Source: Calliphora vicina
Lineage: Eukaryota; Arthropoda; Insecta; Diptera; Calliphoridae
DNA: 64,000 nt
Reading direction: 5' to 3'
NCBI RefSeq assembly: GCF_958450345.1
Contig: NC_088781.1
Span: forward strand, 72,519,140 to 72,583,139
Both the position numbers and the translations under genes were made by a program. The notes beneath the pieces are model-generated. The model searched no databases. It had not been told where the DNA came from and worked only from the letters and a program-made list of their open reading frames with translations. This document shows, in pieces, positions 10,746 through 20,894 of this stretch; position 1 is the stretch's first letter; the number at the start of each line of letters is the position of its first letter.

Positions 10746-11409
10746 CCTGTCACAAAGCAAAATTAAATTTGCTTTCATAAACAAATTTAATCTTTATGAT
10801 CTAAAGGAAAGTCATATGTTTGGGGAAAACCAAGTACGGAACTGCAACTAGCGTTGGCGCTTTGGTCCAATTGGACCAAAATTGGTAGTTTGAAGTTAAC
10901 AAATTGACTTTTGGTAGTTTGGTTGGTTTGTTCCGATATTTGTCGTATTTTGGTAGGCTATGATATTTCTGAATACAGAAGTATTTTTAAGAACAAAATA
11001 ATTAAAATAATAACGAAAAAACTACTTATGTTAAGCCAAAATAATAAAACTACATATTTGCAAAATATGAAGATAGCATTTTCTAAAATATTTAGTTTAG
11101 TCAGGTAAATGTGTATTTATTTAGTAGTGTTGAGTTCAAAAAATGCCAAAGGGCTCTCAAAACTTTTATTTTCTAATAATATGTGTTAAACTCTGCTTCA
11201 TTATCATTCTTCCTCTGGATAATTTTATAGCAGCAATAATATAATTTTAAGTTAACTATTAATTTTGAAACGAATTCATATAGCATTTCTCAAATATTTT
11301 AAATTTGGTAGGTTTTGGTAGGCTTTGGTAGTTTTTAATTAGAAATTTGGTAGGAAAAATATTTTATGAGTGGCAACGCTGACTGCAACACAAAAATCTA
11401 CGAGACATT
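10746..11409. other. Spacer
   Basis: AT-rich; the words TTTGGTAGGTTTTGG(T)AGG recur at 10880-10950 and 11305-11350, suggesting the two edges of a small element with TTTGGTAG-rich ends. No coding content is recognised. Confidence 0.35.
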
Positions 11410-11411
11410 TA

Positions 11412-12104
11412 TACCATGTTCACACGACGGCATTATTCGTCATTCACGCTCTCATTCGTCATTCAACCCCCAATTACGAACTGAATTACATGATTCGCCA
11501 TACAAAATTTCAAGTGCGAATTACCTTTTTCGTACGTAATTCAGTTTGAATTACCTTATGAATTACGAACGAATGACTGTCATCTCTAATTTTTATCGAT
11601 TATTTATGTATAAAAATCAGCTGTCCAAACAAAAATGTCAAAACAAAACAAAATAAAGAAAACGATTTATGTATTAAATAAATAAATTAAAAGAAATAAA
11701 AAGTCTGATTAAAGTTAAATTCATTTGTAGAAGTAGCAGCTCTGCCATTCTTTCAGCCCAAACCTCTAATAAAGCCCGCTCGCTGCCCTGGTCCCACTTG
11801 ATTGCACTTTTTCTTTTTTCTAATAATGAAAATAATAATTAAATTATATTTGTTTAATTAATAATGCTACAATTTTATGCTTTTACTTACCATTTTTATC
11901 CATTGCCAAATTACAAATTTAAAATTCGCACCAAACAAACAAAATAAACAAAAAAACAAAACATGTAAACAGAAGGAAAAAAACAAGAAGAAGAAATAAA
12001 TAAATGTCAAACTGAATTACGAATGTTGTCGTGTAAACAGGTTGATTCGCAATCGTAATTCAAAACGCGAATTAAGTAATTCAGACTGCCGTGGAAACAT
12101 GGCA
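11412..12104. mobile_element. 693-bp MITE/foldback with imperfect inverted ends
   Basis: The left end TACCATGTTCACACGACGGC matches the reverse complement of the right end (TGCCATGTTTCCACGGCAG). Subterminal GAATTACGAA-type words recur in both orientations. TA flanks both sides (11410-11411, 12105-12106). There is no transposase. The architecture is like the elements at 33507-34170, 36784-37058 and 63574-63777. Confidence 0.7.
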
Positions 12105-12106
12105 TA

Positions 12107-12570
12107 AGTCGATTGTTCGAACAATCGACTATTTCCTGAAAAAAGTCGAAATCGACTTTTTGGTCGGAAAAAAGTCGAACAATCGATTATGTTATCTCAA
12201 AAGTCGATAAAAGTCGAAAATAGTCGATAAAAGTCGAAAATAGTCGATAAAAGTCGAATAGTCGATAAAAGTAGACTTTTTAGATTGTTAAAATTGCATT
12301 TTTTGTAGTGTATGCTAATATATGTAAATAATAAATAAATAAACGTTTATAAAATAAAGCTTTTTTCTACACAAAATTCTTACAACATACAAAAGGCGCA
12401 TCAATAAATGTAGAAACCATGTATTTTTTACAAGAAATGGTAAAAAGTTGAAAAAAGTCGAAAATAGTCGAAAAAAGTCGATTAACTAAAAAGTCGAATG
12501 TTCGAAAAGTCGACTTTTCATAAACTACCAAAAGTCGAAAGGTCGAAAAGTCGACTTTTTGTTTCAGCTA
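12107..12570. repeat. GTCGA-word array
   Basis: Dense iterations of AAAAGTCGA and ATAGTCGA with their complements, for example three successive AAAATAGTCGATAAAAGTCG units near 12205-12260, and again at 12445-12560. The middle (12280-12430) is plain AT-rich. Both edges hold inverted GTCGAC words, so it may be an element with iterated subterminal motifs that truncated the Tc1 copy on its right. Confidence 0.6.
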
Positions 12571-12586
12571 TAGAAACCTAGAGACA

Positions 12587-13648
12587 TTGTGTGGTTTGGG
12601 ATGCATGTCGTCAACAGGGGTCGGAAATTTGGTATTTATCGCTGACATTATGGACAAAAATGTATATTTTAACTTATTTAAAAATAATTTATTGCTAAGT
12701 GCTGAGAAATTGGGTATAAGAGACGAGTTTAGGTTTCACCAGGACAATGACCCAAAGCATACGTCGCAACTTGTAAAAACATGGCTTATTTGTAACTGTC
12801 CCCACATCGTTAAAACTCCAGCTTAACCACCAGATATCAATGTTATTGAGAATTTGTGGAGTTTTGTGGAGAGAAATATTAGAAAACATCAGATAAATAA
12901 TTGGTCAATTCACAAGGTCTCTTATCATGTCATATTGTCATAATGTCCTAATATTTCACAATGGTTTTTATGGCTTTTCAAGAAAAAAATGTCTTAAAAT
13001 AATACTACTCTGTATGCTATGTTTATTGTGTTATCGTAACCAACCAGCATAGACCTGCGCCGAATGCCCAAGAGTCGGTTAAGACGAGCTGCCGAGTCTT
13101 GATATATTAGGACATTATGACAATATGACTGATAAGAGACCTTGTGAATTGACCAAATGTTTAAGTACAAATCGATTTATTTCGCTATTTTTTTGCTAAG
13201 TGTAAATCTTAGTGGTTTACTACTTTAGTTTACATCATTGTTGGAAAACTATTTTCAACGAGTAAACCATTAACGGTATTTAAACTTTGTTTGTCACCAA
13301 CTACTTAGAAATAAGTTTATGCTTCAATCGTCTTTTGGAAGCACTTCGTGCCTATACATTTGAAAAAAGGTAAAATTTTATTTTTAATAAAGAAAAAAGA
13401 ATCTGCTCTTTTATTTTGAATTTAACCATTTAATAATTCTTGTGTTTTTTATTTTTATTAATTTGAAACGGATATACGCCGAAACAAATAATAAGCAGGA
13501 CTTAAAAAATGCACTCCAACATGAATGGCAGAAGATAACGACGGAATATACACAAAAACTTGTTAATTCTATGCAATTTAGACTTAAATCGGTTTTAAAA
13601 CAAAAGGGATATCCCACAAAATATTATTTTTCTTTAAAATATGAATAA
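12587..13648 (+). pseudogene. Tc1-type transposase, 3' part, interrupted
   Basis: The C-terminal half of a Tc1/mariner DDE transposase lies in two blocks. Block 1, 12587-12901: STGVGNLVFIADIMDK, FHQDNDPKHTSQ (second catalytic Asp), a stop replacing Gln at 12824, then PPDINVIENLW (third catalytic acidic residue) and RNIRKHQINN. Block 2, 13487-13648: NNKQDLKNALQHEWQKIT through QKGYPTKY to a stop. The intervening 12902-13485 is inserted DNA flanked by AAATAAT on both sides. The N-terminal DNA-binding half is absent, replaced by the GTCGA array. Clearly inactive. Confidence 0.9.
12902..13155. mobile_element. 254-bp MITE inside the Tc1 pseudogene
   Basis: It has about 50-bp inverted ends, TGGTCAATTCACAAGGTCTC at the left and its complement at the right, differing by a few bases, then CATATTGTCATAATGTCC on both arms. 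AAT flanks both sides (12899-12901, 13156-13158). The next 330 bp (13156-13485) are unidentified and also foreign to Tc1. Confidence 0.8.
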
Positions 13649-13842
13649 AATAGTTTTAATTTATTGCGTGTAATAAAATAATTTATGTTAAATATTTTTA
13701 ATAAATTAATTGTTTTTAGATTTTTTTTTGTAAATACAATAAATAATACCATATTTTCAAATATTTGTCGGTTTTCTTTTTTTAATATGTAAGATAATTA
13801 TAAAAACAACGAAATCTTTTTGTTACGGTATTTTTTAATAAT

Positions 13843-14010
13843 GTTATTCATTTAAAAAAATGGAATATTACACTCTGATTTTTTTACACTTTTACACAAC
13901 AAAAACTTGAACAAAATTCCCCCAAAAAAAATACAACTTTTTTTGATATTTTTGTTTTTTAAAAGTGTGAAAAAATCTGTGTAAATTTCCATTTTTTTAA
14001 ATGAATACCC
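13843..14010. repeat. 168-bp hairpin MITE
   Basis: The arms GTTATTCATTTAAAAAAATG and its complement at 13987-14010 are inverted, and ACACTTTTACAC-type words follow on both arms. It lies about 200 bp downstream of the Tc1 stop, so it could alternatively be a duplicated Tc1 terminus. Confidence 0.55.
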
Positions 14011-14094
14011 TCAATGTTTTTTCTCGAAATTTTAAATTTGCTTGCTATCTCAAAACAATACGTAAACAAGTGCATAATATGAATTTTTTGTCAT

Positions 14095-14392
14095 ATGTAT
14101 AAATTAGTAAGAATAATTAAAGCATTTTATAGCATTTTATATTTACAAGCTGCAGAATGGGCTTTTTATAATAGGCAGAAGTTTAATCCTTCTAAAACGA
14201 AAGCAATATGTTTTGGGGCATATAATAATAACTTAATTAACTCTATGAATATTATATTTGGTGGTGTGCGCATACCTTTTGTTGACTCAATAATCTGTCT
14301 ATGTTTAACACTCGTTAGAAGCCTGACTTTTGAGAAACATATTCAAATAGTGCTATAAGGAAAATCAACATTTTACAGGAGAGCGAAAAAAC
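14095..14392 (+). pseudogene. LINE reverse transcriptase fragment
   Basis: It reads AAEWAFYNRQKFNPSKTKAI CFGA, then FGGVRIPFVDSIICL and SLTFEKHIQ. This is the stretch that follows the YADD motif in Jockey-like RTs (W...N...NPSKT...F...G...LG...D...LTF..H). A frameshift near 14350 moves the reading into NSAIRKINILQE. The YADD motif and the flanking domains are absent. Confidence 0.6.
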
Positions 14393-15888
14393 TGTTTTTT
14401 TCGTTAACTCTACACAGAAAAAAATGGTAACAGTTATTAGGTAATTAAAAAAATTTGTTTGAAATTTGATTTAAATTTTCAATAGTTTTTTTATTTAATA
14501 TATTTTTTTGATACTCATATCAAAAATTTATTTTAGATATTTATTAACAATTTCAGTTGTTGAAATTCAATGGAAAATTATATTGAAAGTAACAAAAATA
14601 AATGTGTCAATAAAATAAAAAATAAAGAAAAATATACACATTTTTTTTAAAAAATTTTTTTCTTTTAGAAATTATGGTGAAATTGGAGCATTATACATGG
14701 TAAGTTTAATGTGAAATTATAATCTATCGCTATAGACAATTGGACATCAATTTTATATAAAAAACTTTTCAACTACACTTTACAACAGGATTTCAAGTGG
14801 ACTCTTTTCGTCATCAAATGCGTCCAGTGTAAAAGGAATTCATTCAAGAACAATACTGGAGGAACAATCTGTATAACCGTTAATAGAAGGGGATATTGAT
14901 CAAATTACTGGTTCAAATGGTGAGAAAATGGATATTTACATGCTTTAACTTTATATTTTAAACTTGTATTTGTTATTATTGTAATAATTTGTAAATTTGT
15001 TTATAATAATAAAAAAATAATTAAAACTATCAAATTGCATTTTTATTAATATAAGAAAAAGCTATTGCAGATATACTATATATTATTAATTAGTAACAAT
15101 ATAATTATTCAATATTACAAACTTATTACAATTTTAATGTTGACAGTTAACACATTTTTTGTTTAATTTTACAAACTCGTTGTTAAAACTTTTTGTTTAG
15201 AGTTAACAATTTTAAGTAACAAAAATATTTTTTGTATGAACAAAATCGGTTGTTGGTGCCTTTTCAATTAAAAAATTATTTGTATTGACGAATATGGTAA
15301 TTAACCCTTAAATGCCCAAGTTCTCCGATTTTTATGAAAAAAAATATATTTTATGTAAAATATTCAAAAATTAACAACTACGTTTTTATTTTTTTAAATT
15401 TTTTTTTACGAAATTATCTTAAAAAAACTCGTTGTATCTTAAAAGATACACCAGGCTCCACTACAAATATTCGTCAGTAAATTTGTGAAAAGAAAAATAA
15501 TGTGTTAGTAAATTCATTAATTTTTATAACGAAATTTGTTTAAATTAATTCATTAAAGAATTAATTGATAAATAAAGATTATAATTCATATAAATATGAG
15601 CATATATGTATGTATGTATTTAATTTGTACATTATTAAGAACAATATATATATTAAATATTGAATTACATTTATGAATTGTGGTAATTATAAAAACAATT
15701 TTTTGTCAGTCGTTGAACACAAATTTAGTTTACATTTGGTACAGTACATCCGAGTTTGTCCTACGCTACCAGAATACTTGCATCTTCCCTTCTTATCCAT
15801 GGTTGGCCAGTGGTATATTTTGTCCATTCCAGTGTCCTGTGGTGGTGCAGTATGAGCATTTGGTTTTTTACGCTTTTCTTGAATATAT

Positions 15889-16487
15889 TGTTACGTTTTA
15901 ACCTTTTCAAAACGCTGGTTTATTTCCTTTAAATAAACCGGATACTTTTGATTGCAAATAAAAGCCGTTTAGTAGTTTGAAAATTGTAACAACTCTTTAT
16001 TTATTTAAAATGTTCAACAACAACAGAATTAAATAGTCACTCAATGTTTTTTTTATACACGTTTAAAAATTCTCAGAAATACAGACACTTTATAATGTAT
16101 ACGAATTCACTTGAAAAATACAGCACACTTTAAGGCACTCAGTTGATGTTTATTCAAATAGCGTCTCTGATAAACTGACTAATGACTGCAACCTGTGCCA
16201 TTATTTATAACACTGCCATCTGCACTCTAGATTGCTCTTTAACTGTCAAAGTTCGAATATTCTAGATCATACGCCATCTGTGGTGTACTTTCTACAATGT
16301 TCTTTAACTGAATATTCGAATTCAAACAGCGTTGCCAACTTACATGGTCAACTGAAAGCTTTTATTTAATAATGCCCACAGATATGTTACAGTTTGCTAT
16401 AACAGCACTGTTATTTGAAAGCAGTATGCTACTTTTAAATCAGCCCTTAAAATCGTTATATTTGAATTCAAGTACAATTTCGTAACA
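15889..16487 (-). repeat. 3' LTR of the deleted gypsy-type element
   Basis: 599 bp, TGTTACG...CGTAACA, closely matching 18597-19183. On the internal side (16488-16686) the polypurine tract and about 180 bp of LTR are repeated, with a 49-bp gap relative to the full LTR. Confidence 0.88.
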
Positions 16488-16686
16488 CTGCCCCCCTCTT
16501 AAGTCTGTTCATACGCCATCTGTGGTGTACTTTCTACAATGTTCTTTAACTGAATATTCGAATTCAAACAATGCCCACAGATATGTTACAGTTTGCTATT
16601 ACAGCACTGTTATTTGAAAGCATTAAGCTACTTTTAAATCAGCCCTTAAAATCGTTATATTTGAATTCAAGTACAATTTCGTAACA
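16488..16686. repeat. Duplicated polypurine tract plus partial LTR
   Basis: ACTGCCCCCCTCTTAAG is followed by a copy of the LTR 3' part, from ATACGCCATCTG to CGTAACA, and then by a second tract, CTGCCCCCCGCTTAAG. It looks like a tandem duplication or template jump during reverse transcription (inference). Confidence 0.75.
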
Positions 16687-16799
16687 CTGCCCCCCGCTTA
16701 AGCCTGTTCGTCCCGAATAGGCATAGATTCACTTCTCCCATAGGCAGCTATTTCTTAACTGCCCTATGTGGTCCTTTGCAGTGATTCCTTAATTTGGAT

Positions 16800-17500
16800 G
16801 ACAAACCCTTATTACGTTGTGAGCTATATCTGGTTTTCATTTGGTCATTTGTCATTTTAATTCGTCTCCGAACGAGTTCATGCATTTCTTTTTCTGCTGA
16901 AGCACCTTCACCCATCTTGGAACCCGGCCTGATGATCTTTTCTCTGCGGGACAGACCAAGCTGTGATTAATCATGAAGTCTGCACCAATGATTACTTCGT
17001 CCACAATATCGGCAACAACAAAGACATGATTTACGCTAATACCACCAATAGTTAGTTTCACATTAACTTTACCATGGACAGCGGCAGGCTCTCCAGTAGC
17101 GGTGCGTAGACTTACATTGCGAATAGGTTCCATCGATTTCTTTACTAAATCTGTTCTGATGATAGAATGCGACGCTCCCGTGTCCATAGTAAGGATGTGC
17201 TTCCGACCGTTGATGTACCCACTAGCAGTAAGATTGTTATTTTCCTGCTGCAGTACTGATATGGAGATGGTAGGGCCATCAGGTGTGGGTGTCAGATCCT
17301 GTCCCTCAGTGCAATCTCGCTTTAAAGGTGGCTCCTGTAATGCTTGATGATTCGCCATCTGGTTATTTCTTGATGCTGAAACATATCTGATTCGCTTTCT
17401 TGGTGCTCTGCAGTTTCGCTGAATGTGACCCATTTTTACACAGTTATAACATTTAACTTTGGCTTTAGTTTGTCTCTTCCTTAAAGCCTTTAAAACTGCC
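16800..17500 (-). pseudogene. CCHC knuckle, aspartic protease and fused pol tail
   Basis: The zinc knuckle CYNCVKMGHIQRNC (about 17440) is followed by a retroviral-type aspartic protease: ILTMDTGASHSIIRTDLV (active-site DTG/A), NHVFVVADIVDEVIIGADFM (flap to second half). After RVPRWVKVLQQ the reading continues in a neighbouring frame as HELVRRRIKMTNDQMKTRYS and a PKL-type tail. That is the C-terminus of gypsy pol, so reverse transcriptase to integrase has been deleted. The protease would process Gag; here it has lost its context. Confidence 0.8.
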
Positions 17501-17508
17501 TTTTTTAA

Positions 17509-18560
17509 TTAATTTAATTCGTTGACCATACTTCTATAATTTTCAGCGACAACCTCGATCTTCCGCACATTACACATCTGGGGCTTTGAAATTATCTTTG
17601 CTGTTTCTTGTACCAGCGCGAATGAGACGGTTTCAAAGAATGATGACTTTGGTGTGGCACATACCGCATATTTTATCTCTGGATCGCGAATACCATTCAC
17701 AAATGCCTCTATCTTCAAATGCTCCAAAATCGGATGGTTCTCCCCTGGATAAATAAGCTGTAGCAAACGCTCGATTTCCATCGCAAAATCTTGTAGCGTC
17801 TCATTGGCATTCTGCACTCTACCACGCAATTCCATTCGGTATAATTCTTTTTTATATTCGCCACCGAACTTACGTTGTAACGCCTCCATTATGTCATCAT
17901 AACAATTTCTGTTGCTCACTGGCACGCTTCCAAGAACTACCGCTGCATTTCATTTTAAGGCAAAATCAATTCGATAGCTTTTTCTTCGTCTTTCCACATG
18001 TTTCTAATGGCATCCGTATCAAACTGGAACTTGAACACATTAAATGGTGAGTAAAAACTAGCAGCCTTTATTATACTCGATGTTTCTGAAATAACTCGCA
18101 CCGGTCTGTCTTGGCATTGAAGATTATTAATTTTCCTTTCCAGATCGAGAAATTTATTATCAACTTTTTGGGATTGTTTTTCTAGGCCTTTCTCTAATTC
18201 GGACACCTTTTTGTCAAATTTGGATACTTGCATTTCAAGGTTATCTACTCTGCTGTTTATAACCACACAAAGTTCTTGAAGTTTCTCGTCTGTAGCTTTA
18301 GAAGTTTCTTGAAATTTCGCTTCCAGCTTCTCATTGTTAACCTGAACTTCAGTTTTAACTTCGTTCAATTTTTCCATCATAGCAGCAAACATTGTGCTTA
18401 AATCCATGCTGGTTGTTGTTGCACGTGCAGAAACTTCCATTTCTTCCTTATACTCGAATTCGTAAGCACCGATGTCTATATCAAGCCGCTTGAATTCGTC
18501 TGTCAGCCTCTTCTGCAATTCTGCCTTGTTACCTGCTGTTGGTATCTCCAACTTACTCAA
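17509..18560 (-). pseudogene. gag of the deleted gypsy-type element
   Basis: The N-terminal 201 residues (18560-17955) begin with a SAP-like segment, LEIPTAGNKAELQKRL, and then a long coiled coil (about residues 60-150, heptads in EVKTEVQVNNEKLEAKFQ and DNLEMQVSKFDKKVSELEKG). A frameshift and a stop near 17955 separate this from the capsid-like part (17925-17509): YDDIMEALQRKFGGEYKKEL YRMELRGRVQ, and FAMEIERLLQLIYPGE. In the intact element this would be the particle protein. The start was chosen as the first ATG after the primer site. Confidence 0.78.
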
Positions 18561-18576
18561 TTCTTTCTTGAGTGCA

Positions 18577-18594
18577 ATCCCACTTCTGACACCA
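18577..18594 (-). other. Primer binding site, tRNA-Leu type
   Basis: On the minus strand TGGTGTCAGAAGTGGGAT lies two bases from the 5' LTR, complementary to the 3' end of a tRNA-Leu (CCCACTTCTGACA plus CCA). Confidence 0.8.
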
Positions 18595-18596
18595 AT

Positions 18597-19183
18597 TGTT
18601 ACGTTTTAACCTTTTCAAAACGCTGGTTTATTTCCCTTAAATAAACCGGATACTTTTGATTGCAAATAAAAGCCGTTTAGTAGTTTGAAAATTGTAACAA
18701 CTCTTTATTTATTTAAAATGTACAACAACAACAGAATTAAACAGTCACTCAATGTTTTTTTTATACACTTTTATAAATTCTCAGAAATACATGTATACGA
18801 ATTCACTTGAAAAATACAGCACACTTTAAGGCACTGAGTTGATGTTTATTCAAATAGCGTCTCTGATAAACTGACTAACGACTGCAACCTCTGCCATTAT
18901 TTATAACACTGCCATCTGCACTCTAGATTGCTCTTTAACTGTCAAAGTTCGAATATTCTAGATCATACGCCATCTGTGGTGTACTTTCTACAATGTTCTT
19001 TAACTGAATATTCGAATTCAAACAGCGTTGCCAACTTACATGGTCAACTGAAAGCTTTTATTTAATAATGCCCACAGATATGTTTCAGTTTGCTATTACA
19101 GCACTGTTATTTGAAAGCATTATGCTACTTTTAAATCAGCCCTTAAAATCGTTATATTTGAATTCAAGTACAATTTCGTAACA
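18597..19183 (-). repeat. 5' LTR of the deleted gypsy-type element
   Basis: 587 bp with the same TGTTACG/CGTAACA ends as the other LTR. A 12-bp gap relative to it lies near 18790. Confidence 0.88.
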
Positions 19184-19956
19184 ATATGTTTAAATACGTG
19201 GACGACCGACCTCTTTGATGGGGTTGTTGGGTATTAAAGGAGAAAAGGGCATCAGCAATTTCCAATTTAAAATCTATTAAACGCATAGCCTTAAATCCTG
19301 CTTTGTTTTTATTGATTCATTTATGTAATTGCCAGCAGTTGACAGCCGTCATATCCGAAAGGTGATAAAATACTCTGTTGTTCTTTTTCGACTTTTCATA
19401 TGTATTTTGTACCGACCCATTGCGCTATCCTTTAAATCGACCCCTCCCATGTCGCAATTGTAGTCCTTAATAATTTGAGGGCATGAAATTATCTTATGCG
19501 TTCTTTCCTTTTTATCAATTCTTTTTACAGTTGGTGATTGCAATGTATTATTTCCTACGCATTCTGATATTGGTTTTGTGCCAACATAACTTGAGATTAA
19601 ATTCACAATTCGGTTATCTTTCCATGACAGTGAAGCTACCTAAATTACATGTATATGTGCCACATTTTCTTCGCTAGTTCCACGATACAATTTTAGCATT
19701 ACCTTTTCATCAGGACGTTTGCATTTATTTATTCAATTTCGGCGAATAGTACCAACAGACAGGTTACTCTAATTTCGCAAAAATACTACTTAGAGCCATT
19801 AGTGTAATAATTGCCAAAATAAACTATGTAGTTTTGATAACGGGGTACTTCTCGTAGCAATCTTATATGTGCTGGAACATCGGGATTGCCATCACATAAA
19901 ATTGAAATGGTATGTAAATTTAGATTAACAAGTGAAGAAGAATGTTCAGATTCAAG

Positions 19957-20657
19957 CATAGTACAAAAATAGAAGGTAGTTTCATTCTCTCTTTATTTTT
20001 TAAAATTCTACGTCTGACATGCTTAAGGATTTTGACGTTTTCGTTAAAATAGTAATACCATATTAATTAAAAATTATCCCATATATTCTTTGAAGTTTGT
20101 GAAAAAATTAATACATAATTTTCATTAATTTGAAAAATATTAAAAAAAATATAAAAAATATTTACTATCAAATTGGGATCAAAGGTAAGATTTTCATTTT
20201 CAAATATTTCAAAGCTAATTTGTGAACATTATTTTAAGATTTAACAAACATGAGTTGCATTTTCCCCAACTGCGAAAATACCAAATATTTTTGCAAAAAT
20301 TCAAATGTAAATTTTTTTAAAGTCCCTACATTACCTAACAAACGACAACAGTGGCTGGATGTATGTAAAACTTGCGAAGAAGATTTGCCAAAAGAGCCAA
20401 TGGTGTGCTCCGACCATTTCCTTAAAAGCAATATTTCAGTTAATACATTAACTTCCAACACAACATACTTAATACATTTTTATTTAAATACTAAATTATA
20501 AATTACACATTTTTTGTAAAAAATTTCTCTAAAATAAAAATCATTTTTAGGAATGTGGCAACGCTTTTTATAATGCTCACAAAATAAGGAAACTTCAAAA
20601 AACCTTATTTGAAAAAAAAAATTTTTGATTGAAACTACCTTCTATATTTTTATCATG
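19957..20657 (+). mobile_element. P-element-like transposon, internally deleted
   Basis: An 8-bp duplication, GATTCAAG, flanks it (19949-19956, 20658-20665). The right end reads inward as CATGATAAAAATATAGAAGG and the left as CATAGTACAAAAATAGAAGG; both then continue TAGTTTCA. P elements start CATGATGAAATAACATAAGG, have 31-bp ends and make 8-bp duplications. The interior keeps only a THAP-domain ORF. The piggyBac reading is continuous when the element and one duplication are removed. Confidence 0.88.
20250..20501 (+). pseudogene. THAP zinc-finger ORF of the P-like element
   Basis: 83 residues starting MSCIFPNCENTKYFCKN. It shows the THAP C2CH pattern: CxxxxC at residues 3-8, VNFFKVPTLPNKRQQWLDVC (invariant Pro and Trp), then VCSDHF (Cys/His pair). 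The usual AVPTIF box is absent; the frame ends in unrelated NTKL. In P transposase this N-terminal domain recognises subterminal sites of the element. Here everything after it (leucine zipper, GTP-binding and catalytic parts) has been deleted. It could still bind DNA if expressed (inference). Start: first ATG, 293 bp inside the element. Confidence 0.8.
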
Positions 20658-20894
20658 GATTCAAGTAAATCTAAGTGACTTGATTCCTCTTCAATCAAAT
20701 CTCACGTATTTGTATCATCATTGATCATGTTGAGAAAGAAGTCCTGAACGGATAAATATCACTCTGATTCATATCTTCTTCATCTGCAATAAGTTGCATA
20801 CGACCTGGCTTTTCATTCAACATGTCACCTTGGTCCTCACAATTATCGCTTTCGTCCTCTATGTCATCAATGCTGTCGTCACTTATGCCTTATG

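Larger units (their letters stand above)
15889..19183 (-). mobile_element. Internally deleted gypsy-type LTR retrotransposon
   Basis: The LTRs are 15889-16487 and 18597-19183, each starting TGTTACG and ending CGTAACA. The target duplication is ATAT (15885-15888 and 19184-19187). The element reads on the minus strand: 5' LTR, tRNA-Leu primer site, coiled-coil/gag, CCHC, protease, then a jump to the tail of pol, polypurine tract (CTTAAGCGGGGGGCAG, 16687-16702) and 3' LTR. Reverse transcriptase, RNase H and most of integrase are missing. The tRNA-Leu primer suggests the micropia/mdg3 side of gypsy (inference). Confidence 0.88.
15670..20893 (-). pseudogene. piggyBac-like transposase, in pieces
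   Basis: In protein order. 20893-20666: acidic N-terminus DDSIDDIEDESDNCEDQGD and DLIEEESSHLDLLES. 19956-19184: ILCDGNPDVPAHIRLL, VYFGNYYTNGS, CKRPDEKVMLKLYRG, VNLISSYVGTKPIS, CPQIIKDYNCDMGGVDLKDS (the hallmark DYNxxMGGVD). 15888-15670: the C-terminal cysteine-rich domain GRCKYSGSVGQTRMYCTKCK through DKNCFYNYHNS. The reading crosses the P-like and LTR insertions cleanly when each is removed with one target copy. Part of the first half of the DDE domain is missing, and stops and frameshifts are present, so it is dead. The family cuts and pastes at TTAA. Confidence 0.85.
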
